Notes: generated by a model from the letters alone, not told the origin. Positions 1 through 10,009 are shown, counted from the stretch's first letter. The stretch: DNA of 34,988 bases from Buttiauxella izardii (GCF_003601925.1 NZ_QZWH01000050.1:1-34988), one strand, 5' to 3'. Program-made: numbers and translations.

Positions 1-1586
1 GAGGGGCGGGGTGAGGGTGGCATCACCAACCCCGGAGCCTGCCACATCGACGTCGTCAAACCGCTATCCACCAACGTCAGCTGATCGGCATACACTTTTA
101 ACCACTTGCGCTTCATCTCGTCGTATAACGCCCGATGTTCCTGATTAGGCGTAAATTCCCGCTGCCATTGCACCAGCCGCTCACCTGCATCTGCCAGATT
201 ATTAAAAATCCCGGCACCGACGCCTGCCGCAATCGCACAACCGAGTGCCGTCGCTTCTTTAACCACCGGCACCCGCACCGGCAAACCGGTTACGTCACTC
301 AGTATTTGGCTCCACAACGCGCCTTTTGAACCGCCGCCAGCAAACACCAGTGACTGAAACTCAATGCCCGAGAAACCCGAAATCTGCTCGAGATTACACG
401 CCGAGACAATCGCTGCATTCTCTTCAAGCGCCCTGAAAAGCGTGGCTTTGTTGCATTTTTCCGGGTCAATGGAGAGGTTAATAAACGACGGCGCAGCGTG
501 ATACCACTGTTTAAAATGCATCGCATCCGAGAAAATCGGCATCACGCCGTGAGAGCCAGCAGGCACTCGTGCGGCCATATCCTCGAGCAACGCATAGGTA
601 TCAATGCCCAACCTTTCAGCCAGCAACTTTTCTTCAGCGCAGAAGGCATCGCGGAACCAGCGCATCGTCAGGCCGGTGAAGAAGCTAATCGACTCCGCCT
701 GCACCATATTGCTGATAACGTGAGGGTTAATGCGAATGTTCATATCCGGGTCGGTTTTAATGGCGGGCAGATTCACCACCTGCTGCCAGAACGTGCCGCC
801 CAGAACCGCTGCTTGCCCGGCGCGCACCACACCAAGCCCGACGCAGCCTAGTTGCACATCGCCACCGCCCATTACGACCGGCGTTCCCGCCAGCAAGCCA
901 CTTTGCTGCGCCGCATCGGGCGTTACGCCCCCCAGCACGGTGCCCGTTTCTTTTACCGGAGAGAGGATATCGGCGCGCAAACCCGCCATATCCATTAATG
1001 CAGGCTGCCAGTCGCGCGTTGCCAGATCCAACATGCCGGTGGTTCCCGCGTTGGAAGGATCAACCGCCAGCTCACCGCTGAGTTTCGCCGCCAGCCAGTC
1101 GCTGATCATCGTTACGGTTGCCGCCTGGCGGTAAATATCTGGCCGATGGTGCGCAAGCCACAGCAGGCGTGGCATGGCGCTTAGCGCCAGCGTCTGCCCG
1201 GAAACCTGGTAAACCTCGGATTCAAACTTGTAGTCGTGGATCTCTTTTAACTCGGATACTTCGCGGCTGGCGCGGGCATCGACGTTGGCACATGCCCAGA
1301 TCGGATCGCCGTTGCGATCGTAAAGCACGATCCCTTCGCGCATTGAACAGCAGGAAACCGCGCTGATCGCTCCCGGCGGCAAATGCGCTTTTTGCAATGC
1401 TTCGCGAATACACTGGCAGGCGAGCAGCCAGTTGGTGGTGAGGTCAAACTCCATCGAGCCGGGAACATCCACAACACTTAAGTGCTTCCATTCAGCCAGG
1501 CCGACAGCAATCTGGTGGCCTGATGTATCAAAGATAACGGCGCGAATACTTCCGGTTCCAGCGTCTAAAGCCAATAAGTAACTCAT
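1..1586 (-). CDS. lsrK: Autoinducer-2 kinase LsrK (3' end off the window)
   Basis: FGGY-family sugar kinase that phosphorylates AI-2 (DPD) in the cytoplasm and so traps it. The ATG at 1586 opens [20 protein letters not shown], the N-terminal ATPase phosphate-binding motif of the family; GGGDVQLGC and [10 protein letters not shown] motifs follow in the middle and C-terminal half. 528 codons are visible with no stop. E. coli LsrK is 530 residues and ends in APGL; here APGL falls at about residue 520 and the frame continues through VMPPSPRP into a GC-rich repeat-like sequence at the window edge, so the protein may have a short added tail. It is divergent from lsrF. The usual upstream partner lsrR is absent, so regulation by LsrR cannot be inferred locally. 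Confidence 0.93.
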   Translation of the reverse strand, partial: MSYLLALDAGTGSIRAVIFDTSGHQIAVGLAEWKHLSVVDVPGSMEFDLTTNWLLACQCIREALQKAHLPPGAISAVSCCSMREGIVLYDRNGDPIWACANVDARASREVSELKEIHDYKFESEVYQVSGQTLALSAMPRLLWLAHHRPDIYRQAATVTMISDWLAAKLSGELAVDPSNAGTTGMLDLATRDWQPALMDMAGLRADILSPVKETGTVLGGVTPDAAQQSGLLAGTPVVMGGGDVQLGCVGLGVVRAGQAAVLGGTFWQQVVNLPAIKTDPDMNIRINPHVISNMVQAESISFFTGLTMRWFRDAFCAEEKLLAERLGIDTYALLEDMAARVPAGSHGVMPIFSDAMHFKQWYHAAPSFINLSIDPEKCNKATLFRALEENAAIVSACNLEQISGFSGIEFQSLVFAGGGSKGALWSQILSDVTGLPVRVPVVKEATALGCAIAAGVGAGIFNNLADAGERLVQWQREFTPNQEHRALYDEMKRKWLKVYADQLTLVDSGLTTSMWQAPGLVMPPSPRP

Positions 1587-1815
1587 TGCTTATCCCCTTC
1601 GCCATCCGTTGCTCGTTAATCGCTCATAGGTAACCTTAATAAAACGTAGGCCATCTGTTCGAAGGAGCGGGATAAGAAAATGTGAAGCGCCCGGCAAAAA
1701 GATCATTTTGTAATGCAAAGGGTTTAACCGATCGTGATCTTTACCTGGTCGTAGATCCCAGCCTGCGTCTACGCTTTTGAATATTGCTTTCTTTGATCCA
1801 ATTCTGGAGTGGGAA
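1587..1815. other. lsrK-lsrF divergent intergenic region
   Basis: 229 bp between the divergent starts of lsrK and lsrF. In E. coli this interval holds lsrR and lsrACDB; none of them, and no convincing remnant, is visible in any frame. The lsrF ribosome-binding site (GGAGTG, 1805-1810) lies at its right end. I could not assign a promoter or LsrR/CRP site with confidence. Confidence 0.5.
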
Positions 1816-2706
1816 ATGGCAGATCTAGACGATATCCGCGAAGGCAAAGAGTACGGCATTGGCCGCCCGCAGGAGAACAAAGCATTTTACCTGAAGGGCA
1901 GCGGGGCGCTGGACTGGGGAATGCAGTCGCGGCTGGCACGCATTTTCAACCCGACCTCCGGGCGCACCGTGATGCTGGCGTTTGACCACGGCTATTTTCA
2001 GGGGCCGACGACGGGTCTTGAGCGTATCGATTTGTCGATTGCGCCGCTGTTCCCGGAAACCGATGTGCTGATGTGTACGCGTGGCATTTTGCGCAGCGTG
2101 GTGCCGCCCGCCACCAATAAACCGGTGGTGTTACGCGCATCCGGCGGCAATTCAATTCTTAGCGAACTGTCGCGTGAAAGTGTAGCGGTGACGATGGAAG
2201 ATGCGCTGCGCCTGAACGCTTGCGCAGTGGCGGCGCAGATTTATATCGGCAGCGAATACGAACATCAGTCAATCAACAACATTATCAAGCTGGTGGACGA
2301 AGGCACGCGCTATGGTATTCCTACGCTTGCCGTGACGGGCGTCGGCAAGGAAATGGCGCGGGATGCGCGTTATTTCTCCCTCGCCAGCCGCATTGCCGCT
2401 GAACTCGGCGCACAGTTTGTGAAAACCTATTTTGTTGAAGAAGGTTTCGAGAAAGTCGCGGCCAGTTGCCCGGTGCCGATTGTTATCGCCGGAGGTAAAA
2501 AATTGCCGGAACAAGAGGCGTTGGATATGTGTTTCAGAGCCATCGACCAGGGCGCATCGGGCGTGGATATGGGGCGCAATATCTTCCAGTCTGACGCGCC
2601 GCTCGCCATGTTAAAAGCGGTGAAAAAGGTGGTGCATGAAAATGTTCCCGCCCGCGAGGCCTATCAATTCTGGCTGGATGAAAAACATCATGGAGGCACA
2701 GCATGA
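1816..2706 (+). CDS. lsrF: 3-hydroxy-5-phosphonooxypentane-2,4-dione thiolase LsrF
   Basis: Last-step enzyme of phospho-AI-2 breakdown. It transfers the acetyl group of the LsrG product to CoA, giving DHAP and acetyl-CoA. The protein is a class-I aldolase-like TIM barrel (DeoC/FbaB family) of 296 residues; E. coli LsrF has 291. Diagnostic stretches are [53 protein letters not shown] and [14 protein letters not shown]. The start is placed at the ATG of MADLDD, as in E. coli, behind GGAGTG; an in-frame upstream ATG at 1777 would add 13 unrelated residues. The stop overlaps lsrG by ATGA, so the two are translationally coupled. Confidence 0.95.
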   Translation: MADLDDIREGKEYGIGRPQENKAFYLKGSGALDWGMQSRLARIFNPTSGRTVMLAFDHGYFQGPTTGLERIDLSIAPLFPETDVLMCTRGILRSVVPPATNKPVVLRASGGNSILSELSRESVAVTMEDALRLNACAVAAQIYIGSEYEHQSINNIIKLVDEGTRYGIPTLAVTGVGKEMARDARYFSLASRIAAELGAQFVKTYFVEEGFEKVAASCPVPIVIAGGKKLPEQEALDMCFRAIDQGASGVDMGRNIFQSDAPLAMLKAVKKVVHENVPAREAYQFWLDEKHHGGTA

Positions 2707-2993
2707 ACGTGACGCTGGTGGAAATTAATATCAAACCGGAGCGCGTGGACGAGTTTATGCACGTGTTCCGCGCCAATCACGAAGGATCGATTAAGGAGCC
2801 GGGAAATCTGCGTTTTGATGTGTTGCAAGACCCGGATGTGGCCACGCGATTTTTCATCTACGAAGCGTATCAAAACGACGAGGCGGTGCTGGCGCACAAG
2901 CAAACGCCGCATTACTTAGCGTGTGTCGATAAGCTCGAAGGGATGATGTCGGAGCCGCGTAAGAAACGCAGTTTTGTGGGGTTGTTGCCTTAG
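2703..2993 (+). CDS. lsrG: Phospho-AI-2 isomerase LsrG
   Basis: Antibiotic-biosynthesis-monooxygenase-fold (ABM) protein of 96 residues, the same length as E. coli LsrG. It isomerises phospho-DPD to the dione that LsrF cleaves. [29 protein letters not shown] and [11 protein letters not shown] match the family closely. The start codon overlaps the lsrF stop (ATGA). With LsrK it forms a complete phosphorylation and degradation route, but without the dedicated importer nearby. Confidence 0.95.
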   Translation: MNVTLVEINIKPERVDEFMHVFRANHEGSIKEPGNLRFDVLQDPDVATRFFIYEAYQNDEAVLAHKQTPHYLACVDKLEGMMSEPRKKRSFVGLLP

Positions 2994-3003
2994 CATTGTT
3001 CAG

Positions 3004-3043
3004 CCCTCACCCCTGCCTTCTTTTAAGGCCAGGGGGAGGGTGA
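3004..3043. repeat. GC-rich interspersed hairpin repeat at lsrG 3' end
   Basis: Imperfect inverted repeat starting CCCTCACCCCTGCC, with loop CTTTT and closing GGGGGAGGGTGA, between convergent lsrG and patA. It is related to the element at 8134-8227 and to the sequence lsrK runs into at 1-20. There is no U-tract, so it is a repeat with possible attenuator or 3'-end stabilising effect rather than a classical terminator. Confidence 0.6.
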
Positions 3044-3051
3044 ATAATCAG

Positions 3052-4530
<1,479 letters not shown>

Positions 4531-4646
4531 TCAGGATAAACGATCTGGGGGAATTGGGATTGCGTAATAATTAATCACAAAGAGTCACGTTTTGCGGTTA
4601 AAAATGCTGGTCAGAAGCCAGTTTGCTGTGTGATATGTGGTTTTTT

Positions 4647-4683
4647 TGCACCATAACCATGCGTCATGCTACTTAGTGGTGCG
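4647..4683 (-). promoter_or_regulatory. Possible NtrC half-sites upstream of patA
   Basis: TGCACCA (4647-4653) and TGGTGCG (4677-4683) match the two halves of the NtrC palindrome TGCACYA-N3-TGGTGCA and lie about 150-200 bp upstream of the predicted start, a normal enhancer distance. The halves are 23 bp apart, not 3, so these would be two weak half-sites rather than one good site. Confidence 0.35.
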
Positions 4684-4692
4684 TTTAGACAA

Positions 4693-4712
4693 GATGCCGC
4701 TTAAGCGGCATC
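4693..4712 (-). terminator. Perfect stem-loop across the stop codon of the importer operon
   Basis: GATGCCGC-TTAA-GCGGCATC is a perfect 20-bp palindrome that includes the stop codon of the last ABC gene (4701-4703). It is followed on the minus strand by TTGTCT, a weak U-tract, so it is probably an inefficient terminator or an mRNA 3'-end hairpin. Confidence 0.5.
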
Positions 4713-5423
4713 CATGCGGTGCTCTCCGCCGACGAGAGCGGCGCGGTCGAACTCATGTTGAATCACGCCATCTGCCATATAGGCCGCCCGGTCTGACATA
4801 TGCGCAATCACGTCAGTGTCGTGGCTAACGAGCAGGTACGTCATGCCAAACTGTTGTTTCAGGCGGTTGAGCAAATTCAGAATTTCAGCCTGTACCGACA
4901 TATCCAGCGCCGAAGTGGGTTCGTCCAGCAGCAGGATTTTAGGACGCAGTAGCAGCGCACGAGCAATGGCGACGCGCTGGCGCTGGCCGCCGGAAAGCTG
5001 GTGCGGATAACGCTTCATGGCATCGACGGGCAATCCAACCTGAACCAACGCTTCTTCCACGCGCTCGGTGATATTCGCCTCGCCGTGAATTTTCAGCGGC
5101 TCGGCAAGCGTGCGGTAAATCGTGTGGTTCGGATGCAAAGAGGCGTACGGGTCCTGAAACACCATTTGCACATTCCGGCGCAAATCGCCCTGAAAACGTG
5201 AGCCGGGTTTAATCGCACCATTGAGCAATTTCACATTGCCTTGCCACTCGCGTTGTAACCCCGCGAGCACACGTAAGATGGTGGATTTCCCACATCCTGA
5301 CGCGCCAATTAAACTGAACGTTTCACCCTGATTAATCGTGAAAGTTGCGTCACGCACCGCAGTTTTAAGCTGGCCTTTTGCCTGAAATTGCACGCTCAAA
5401 TGACTGACTTCAACGAGGGCCAT
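4701..5423 (-). CDS. Peptide-type ABC importer ATPase, DppF/DdpF-like
   Basis: Second ATP-hydrolysing subunit of a five-gene importer; cytoplasmic, paired with the neighbouring ATPase on the inner-membrane permeases. 240 residues. Walker A GASGCGKST is near residue 38, Q-loop FQDPYASLHP near 90, signature LSGGQRQRVAIA near 143 and Walker B ILLLDEPTSALD near 165, with the switch histidine in LLVSHDTDV. At 240 residues it is shorter than DppF (about 330) and lacks a long C-terminal oligopeptide-binding tail. Its start overlaps the preceding gene by 14 bp, so it is the last gene of the operon. Confidence 0.88.
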   Translation of the reverse strand: MALVEVSHLSVQFQAKGQLKTAVRDATFTINQGETFSLIGASGCGKSTILRVLAGLQREWQGNVKLLNGAIKPGSRFQGDLRRNVQMVFQDPYASLHPNHTIYRTLAEPLKIHGEANITERVEEALVQVGLPVDAMKRYPHQLSGGQRQRVAIARALLLRPKILLLDEPTSALDMSVQAEILNLLNRLKQQFGMTYLLVSHDTDVIAHMSDRAAYMADGVIQHEFDRAALVGGEHRMDAA

Positions 5424-6246
5424 GGTTATCTCCTTGCAGATTCTGGCTGCGGTCGAGTGTCGGCAGCATCATGCCGTAGGTCGTGGCATTCGGGCGGCAT
5501 GTCCAGAGTGTGCGGGTGTACGGATGTGTAGCGTTAGCGAGTCGGTCGGCGGCCATTTCATCGACTTTTTGCCCCTGATACATCACCAGTACGCGCTGGC
5601 AATGTTGAGCCACCAGCGGTAAATCGTGGCTTATCAGTAACATCGCCATCTGGCGTTGCTCGCATTGTTCAACCAGCAATTCCAGAATCTGGTTACGCAA
5701 ACGCGCATCCAGCGCGGAAGTCGGTTCATCGGCAATCAGCACTTTTGGGTTGTTGACCAGCGCGATAGCAATCATCACGCGTTGCCCCATACCTCCGGAA
5801 AGTTCCGCCGGATAGCGCGGCAACACGGTTTCCTGCAACCCGACCGCGTTAATCACTTCACGGATGCGTTCCCGGCGCTGTGCACTGGAGAGTTTTTGAT
5901 GCAGGCGCAGCGCTTCGTCAATTTGTTGAGCGACGTTTTTCACCGGATTGAGCGCATAGCGCGGGTCTTGCAACACCATAGAAATGTCGTTGCCACGCAG
6001 GTTTTGCCAGCCACGGTTGTGCATCGTCAGCAGATCGTTGCCCAGCACGTTAAGCTGAGCGGCGCTGACTTTACCCGGTTTACGCACCAGCCCCATCAGC
6101 GCTCGCGCGGTCATGGATTTACCCGAACCGGATTCACCCACCAGCGCCAGCCGTTCGTTACCGAGCGTAAACGAGAGATTATTCACCACGCGCGCGCCGG
6201 GGTAATCAATGTTCATATCACGAACTTCAATGCGATTCTCAGTCAT
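5410..6246 (-). CDS. Peptide-type ABC importer ATPase, DppD/DdpD-like
   Basis: First ATPase of the importer, 278 residues from the ATG at 6246 (MTENRIEVRD). Walker A GESGSGKSM, Q-loop LQDPRYALNP, signature LSGGMGQRVMIA and Walker B VLIADEPTSALD are all present. A short tail around HPYTRTLW is the start of the oligopeptide/dipeptide C-terminal region of this subfamily. The start shares ATGACTGA with the end of the upstream permease (8-bp overlap) and the 3' end overlaps the second ATPase by 14 bp, so translation is tightly coupled. The DppD/DdpD class is clear; the substrate is not. Confidence 0.88.
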   Translation of the reverse strand: MTENRIEVRDMNIDYPGARVVNNLSFTLGNERLALVGESGSGKSMTARALMGLVRKPGKVSAAQLNVLGNDLLTMHNRGWQNLRGNDISMVLQDPRYALNPVKNVAQQIDEALRLHQKLSSAQRRERIREVINAVGLQETVLPRYPAELSGGMGQRVMIAIALVNNPKVLIADEPTSALDARLRNQILELLVEQCEQRQMAMLLISHDLPLVAQHCQRVLVMYQGQKVDEMAADRLANATHPYTRTLWTCRPNATTYGMMLPTLDRSQNLQGDNHGPR

Positions 6247-7072
6247 GTCCCGGCTCCAGCACGTCGCGCAATCCATCGCCCAGCAAGTTAAACGCGAGGC
6301 TACTGATTAAAATGGCGGTGCCAGGGATCGCGGCAATCCACCACTGGTCGAAAATAACCTGCATTCCATCGGCAATCATAGAACCCCATTCTGCCATTGG
6401 CGGCCTTGCCCCCAAACCTAAGAAACCCAGCCCGGCTGCGGCGAGAATAATGCCTGCTAAATCAAGCGCCAGGCGCACAATCGCCGACGGTAAACAGAGG
6501 GGCAGAATATGGCCCACGAGCAAGCGCTGCCCGCGAATCCCCATCATTTCTGCCGCCGCAAGATAATCGCTGTGGCGCAGGCGCTGGATTTCGCTGCGTG
6601 CCTGGCGTGCGTATGCAGGCCACGTTGTGAGCGCTAATGCCAGGGCGCCATTCACCAGCCCAGGGCCAAGCATCGCCACAAAAGCGAACGCCAGAATCAG
6701 GCGCGGCATCGACATCACCACATCGGTAAAACGCATTAATACACGTTCGAGCCAGCCGCCGTAATAACCAGAAAGAATGCCGATTAGCAGGCCAACGGGG
6801 AGGGTGATCACTGTCACCAGCAACACCAGACCGACCGCCGGGCGAGCGCCATAAACCAGGCGCGAAAGCAGGTCGCGCCCATAGCTGTCGGTGCCCAGCC
6901 AGTGATGAGCATTTGGTGCTTGCAGGCGGGCGGCGGCGTCTTGCCAGTTCGGATCAAACGGCGCAATCAGCGGGGCGAAAACCGCAATCAGCACCAGCAG
7001 TGTGATAATAACTAAGCCGCAAAGCGCCGCAGGGGAGCGCAATGTACGGCGTAAAAACAGGTAAGACGGCAT
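6239..7072 (-). CDS. Peptide-type ABC importer permease, DppC/DdpC-like
   Basis: 277-residue inner-membrane permease of the binding-protein-dependent class. It has an N-terminal cytoplasmic stub (RRTLRSPAALCG), a first TM helix (LVIITLLVLIAVFAPLIAPF), then LGTDSYGRDLLSRLVYGAR, the hallmark of DppC/OppC-type subunits. Four or five more helices follow, with an EAA-type cytoplasmic loop around REIQRLRHSDYLAAAEMMG/ARSEIQ that contacts the ATPases. Its ATG shares one base with the stop of the upstream permease (TGATG), indicating coupled translation. Confidence 0.9.
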   Translation of the reverse strand: MPSYLFLRRTLRSPAALCGLVIITLLVLIAVFAPLIAPFDPNWQDAAARLQAPNAHHWLGTDSYGRDLLSRLVYGARPAVGLVLLVTVITLPVGLLIGILSGYYGGWLERVLMRFTDVVMSMPRLILAFAFVAMLGPGLVNGALALALTTWPAYARQARSEIQRLRHSDYLAAAEMMGIRGQRLLVGHILPLCLPSAIVRLALDLAGIILAAAGLGFLGLGARPPMAEWGSMIADGMQVIFDQWWIAAIPGTAILISSLAFNLLGDGLRDVLEPGHD

Positions 7073-8100
7073 CAGTGCACCCTCGGATCGGTGACACGCA
7101 CCAGCACGTCAGTCAGATTATTGATAATGACAAACGACACGCCAATCAGCAGCGTGCCGCCCATAATGGCGGTGGTGTCTCCGGCGAACAGCGCGGTTGT
7201 CAGGTAACGCCCGATGCCCGGCCAGGAAAACACGGTTTCGGTCAGTACCGCGCCTTCGAGCATGCCGGTGTAAGCCAGCGCGATAACCGTAAACAGCGTG
7301 CCGCGAATGTTGGGCAGGACGTGGCGCATCAGAATCGTCATATCGCCAGCCCCTTTGGCGCGGGCAAGCGTAATGTACTCTTTGTTCATTTCGCTCAGGC
7401 AGGCGGTGCGCGTGAGGCGTGTAATGCTCGCCAGCGAGTAATAGGCCAGCAGTAACACCGGTAAAGTCAGGTGGTTGATGGCGTTCATAAACGCGTCTCG
7501 GTCGCCGGATAACCAGGTATCTATCAGCACAAAACCGGTTTTGGCTTCGACGCTGTACTGGTAAATATCATCAAGGCGACCCGGCCCGGCGCTCCATTGC
7601 AGGCGCGCGTAAAACAGCGCCAGCATCAGCAGACCCAGCCAGAAGATGGGAACGGAGTTACCCAACAGTGTGAAGGTGCGCACCGCTAAATCCCACGGTG
7701 AGCCAACGAAACGGGCGCAAAGCACGCCAAACATCACGCCTAAAATGCTGCCAATGATCAGCGCGAGGGTAGCGAGTTCCAGTGTTGCCGGGAAGGCGGC
7801 GAGTAAATCGTGCAACACGGGTTGGCCTGTGGCACTGGCGGTACCTAAATCTCCGTGCGCGAGTTGGGTCAGGTAATGCCAGAACTGAACCGGAAGCGGT
7901 TTATCCAGACCGAGTTGGTGGTGGACTTGATCGTAAGTGGCCTGGCTTGCGTGATCGCCGACGATTTGTAGCACGCGGTCGACGGGCGAAAGTGCCGAAA
8001 GGGCAAAGGTGATGAGCAGCAGGCCGACAAGTGTGAGCGCCAGGGTAAATAGCCCTTGGGCGAGGGTGAGCAAGGGGCGGCGAAATGAGACGTCAGTCAT
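7072..8100 (-). CDS. Peptide-type ABC importer permease, DppB/DdpB-like
   Basis: 342-residue inner-membrane permease. The N-terminal helix is followed by a periplasmic loop containing the family motif LGLDKPLPVQFWHYL; five further hydrophobic helices follow. The EAA loop reads LTRTACLSEMNKEYITLARAKG, and the final motif is VFSWPGIGRYL, both typical of DppB/OppB. There is a longer than usual periplasmic insert around SAGPGRLDDIYQYSVEAKTG. It is the second gene of the operon, separated from the binding-protein gene by 137 bp carrying a repeat element, and directly coupled to the next permease. Confidence 0.9.
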   Translation of the reverse strand: MTDVSFRRPLLTLAQGLFTLALTLVGLLLITFALSALSPVDRVLQIVGDHASQATYDQVHHQLGLDKPLPVQFWHYLTQLAHGDLGTASATGQPVLHDLLAAFPATLELATLALIIGSILGVMFGVLCARFVGSPWDLAVRTFTLLGNSVPIFWLGLLMLALFYARLQWSAGPGRLDDIYQYSVEAKTGFVLIDTWLSGDRDAFMNAINHLTLPVLLLAYYSLASITRLTRTACLSEMNKEYITLARAKGAGDMTILMRHVLPNIRGTLFTVIALAYTGMLEGAVLTETVFSWPGIGRYLTTALFAGDTTAIMGGTLLIGVSFVIINNLTDVLVRVTDPRVH

Positions 8101-8133
8101 GGGTAACTCTTATGCTGGTGTTCGAGAAAGCCG

Positions 8134-8227
8134 CCCTCATCCCGACCTAAAACCGTAAGTCCCCTTTCCGTTGGCGAAGGAGAAAACCGTAAGTCCCCTC
8201 TCCTGGGGGAGAGGGTTAGGGTGAGGG
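8134..8227. repeat. Intra-operon interspersed repeat with direct and inverted repeats
   Basis: Bounded by CCCTCATCCCGACCTAA on the left and TTAGGGTGAGGG on the right, which are imperfect inverted ends. Inside, AACCGTAAGTCCCCTNTCC occurs twice (8151-8169 and 8185-8203), and the second copy forms a perfect hairpin CCCTCTCC-TGGG-GGAGAGGG (8196-8215). It sits between the binding-protein gene and the first permease gene. Such elements inside transporter operons often uncouple a high level of binding protein from lower membrane-subunit expression; that role is inference here. Confidence 0.65.
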
Positions 8228-8237
8228 CGTCCAGTAC

Positions 8238-9806
8238 TTATTTACTCACGCGATCGTAATACACCATATCCGCATTCAAACCCTGCTGATAACCCTTCAC
8301 ATTTTCACGCACCACAATCTGAGTTTTACCCTGATCGACAAATACATACGGTGAATTGTGCTGAACTTCTTCCTGGATTTTCTTATACAGATCCAGGCGT
8401 TTCGCCGGGTCAGCTTCGGCAACCGCCGCCAGCGTTTGCTTATTCAACTCAGGAATCTGCCAGCCGTTTAAGCCTGCAACGGTACTCGCTTTACCGTCGT
8501 TATAGGCAAAGGCGCTGGCATTGGAGTGCGCATCAAAGTAATCCGGGATCCACAGACGAATCGCTGCCTGGTGCTGTTTCGCACGGACGCGTGCGTACAC
8601 CTGGCTACCCGCGGCTGGCAGAAGATCAATCTTCACGCCGCCCTGAGCGAAGCTCGCCTGCATTGATTGTGCGATGGTGATAAATGGCGGTTTGTTTTCG
8701 ACATCCAGCGTAAAGTGCGCGTCTTTGATTCCCGCTTTGGCGAGAATTTCTTTCGCTTTGGCTGGGTCAAATTTGAATGGATTGTTGTCCAGCGCACCCG
8801 CAAAACCGACCGGCAGGAAGCTCTGGTGGATAAAATACTGGCCTTTCAGCAGGTCTTTGGTGATGCCTTCGTAATCTACCAGGTAGCGAGCGGCTTCCCA
8901 AAGTGCCGGATTTTTCAGCAGTGGATTCGCGCTATTACCTGCGTTGAACACCATGTAATTCTGCTCGGCAGAAGGGATGCTCAACACTTTCACGCCCGGT
9001 TTGCCTTCCAGCGCGCTGGTCTGATCCGCACCCAAATCACGCGCAATATCGGCGTCGCCTTGCTGTATCAGCAGGCGGCGAGCGGCAGGATCGGGCACGT
9101 TTTTGATAATGATGTTTTTAACTTTCGGAGCGTCGCCAGGGGATGTTGGGTTCGCGTCCAACACAATCGCCTGGTGCGGCTGGTACACACGCATTTTGAA
9201 CGGGCCGCTGCCTGCCGAATGCATCTTCAGCCATTCGTTACCGAAATCACCGGCTTTGGCATTGGGTGAAACCGCTTTTTCATCGACGATAGAAGCAATC
9301 GGCGTGGAGAGAATATTCAGTGCTACTGCCGGGCTGACATCTGCCGTCCAGTGCAATTCCAGCGTGTGGTCGTCGACCTTTTTCAACTGGCTGGTGATGT
9401 TTTCGGGCTGCCAGCCAAGCACGTTGAGAATAAACGCCGGGGATTTATTGAGCGTCACCGCACGGGTGTAAGAGAAGATGACGTCTTCCGGGCGCAGTGG
9501 GTTGCCCGATGAGAATTTGGCATCCGGACGCAGTTTAATCGTCAGTTTCTTATTGGCCGCATCGCCCTGCCAGCTTTCAGCCAGTACCGCGACCACTTTC
9601 GCCGGGTCATCACGGTCGGCCTGAACTAGCCGCTGATACAGGCTTGGCACGGTTTGAATACTGGAAAGCTCGTTCGCTTCAGCAGGATCAAGGCTGACGA
9701 TATCATCCAGCCCCTGGGCAACAATTAAAGTATTTGGCGGTGTAGCGGCAAAGCTGCTGGCGGAAATAGCAGACAGCAGCAGTAACGGCAGTAATTTTCT
9801 TTGCAT
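8238..9806 (-). CDS. Periplasmic substrate-binding protein, SBP_bac_5 family
   Basis: 522-residue extracytoplasmic binding protein of the DppA/OppA class. A signal peptide is visible (MQRKLLPLLLLSAISASSFA, cleavage expected near residue 20). Family features are LDPAEANELSSIQTVPSLYQ, the AGSGPFKMRVYQPHQAIVLD segment and a C-terminal ATPase-independent lobe ending in YYDRVSK. It does not read like E. coli DdpA, DppA, OppA, GsiB, NikA or SapA over its length, so the substrate (di/oligopeptide, opine or a related compound) is open. It is the first gene of the operon, with RBS AGGGTG. No D-Ala-D-Ala dipeptidase gene (ddpX) accompanies it, unlike the E. coli ddp operon. Confidence 0.88.
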   Translation of the reverse strand: MQRKLLPLLLLSAISASSFAATPPNTLIVAQGLDDIVSLDPAEANELSSIQTVPSLYQRLVQADRDDPAKVVAVLAESWQGDAANKKLTIKLRPDAKFSSGNPLRPEDVIFSYTRAVTLNKSPAFILNVLGWQPENITSQLKKVDDHTLELHWTADVSPAVALNILSTPIASIVDEKAVSPNAKAGDFGNEWLKMHSAGSGPFKMRVYQPHQAIVLDANPTSPGDAPKVKNIIIKNVPDPAARRLLIQQGDADIARDLGADQTSALEGKPGVKVLSIPSAEQNYMVFNAGNSANPLLKNPALWEAARYLVDYEGITKDLLKGQYFIHQSFLPVGFAGALDNNPFKFDPAKAKEILAKAGIKDAHFTLDVENKPPFITIAQSMQASFAQGGVKIDLLPAAGSQVYARVRAKQHQAAIRLWIPDYFDAHSNASAFAYNDGKASTVAGLNGWQIPELNKQTLAAVAEADPAKRLDLYKKIQEEVQHNSPYVFVDQGKTQIVVRENVKGYQQGLNADMVYYDRVSK

Positions 9807-9931
9807 GTGGCACCCTGCGTAAATGAAGGAAATTTATATGAGTTGTTATTCTCTGAGCGACTTACGTTAGGTGAGTTATGACTATTCACAAAGTCCAAAA
9901 AATACTTTGCTTATAAACATAAGGTATATCC

Positions 9932-9948
9932 CATTCCCTCCAGGAATG
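9932..9948. promoter_or_regulatory. Inverted repeat upstream of the importer operon
   Basis: CATTCC-CTCCA-GGAATG lies about 130 bp upstream of the binding-protein start and just downstream of the proP terminator. It has the size of an operator, but no protein can be assigned. The rest of 9807-9960 is AT-rich and presumably holds the operon promoter, which I could not place with confidence. Confidence 0.3.
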
Positions 9949-9966
9949 AGGGGGAATACAGAAATG

Positions 9967-9995
9967 AAAACGCCGGGCACTCACCCGGCGTTTTT
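9967..9995 (-). terminator. Rho-independent terminator of proP
   Basis: AAAACGCCGGG-CACTCA-CCCGGCGTTTT: 11-bp perfect GC-rich stem with a six-base loop and T-runs on both sides. It lies 15 bp beyond the proP stop and is symmetrical, so it could act in either direction. Confidence 0.85.
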
Positions 9996-10009
9996 GCAGC
10001 TAACAGACA

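Noticed and set aside
284-291. AACCGGTT core inside lsrK
   Set aside because: It is within coding sequence far from any promoter and lacks the extended flanks, so a chance occurrence is likely.
1640-1800. Remnants of lsrR or lsrB in the lsrK-lsrF gap
   Set aside because: Translations in all frames gave no stretch I could match to either protein; a clean deletion is simpler.
1777-1815. Upstream in-frame ATG that would lengthen LsrF by 13 residues
   Set aside because: The added residues are absent from the family and the SD at 1805-1810 fits the ATG at 1816.
7531-7542. Perfect palindrome AAAACCGGTTTT inside the first permease gene
   Set aside because: It resembles the AscG-type core but is in the middle of a coding region with no promoter nearby; kept out of the operator list.
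8134-8227. Direct repeats as a possible CRISPR
   Set aside because: Only two copies, no regular spacers and no cas genes; the bounded hairpin structure matches an interspersed repeat.
4701-9806. Naming the importer ddpABCDF
   Set aside because: The plan agrees, but the binding protein differs and ddpX is missing, so the substrate-specific name is not supported.
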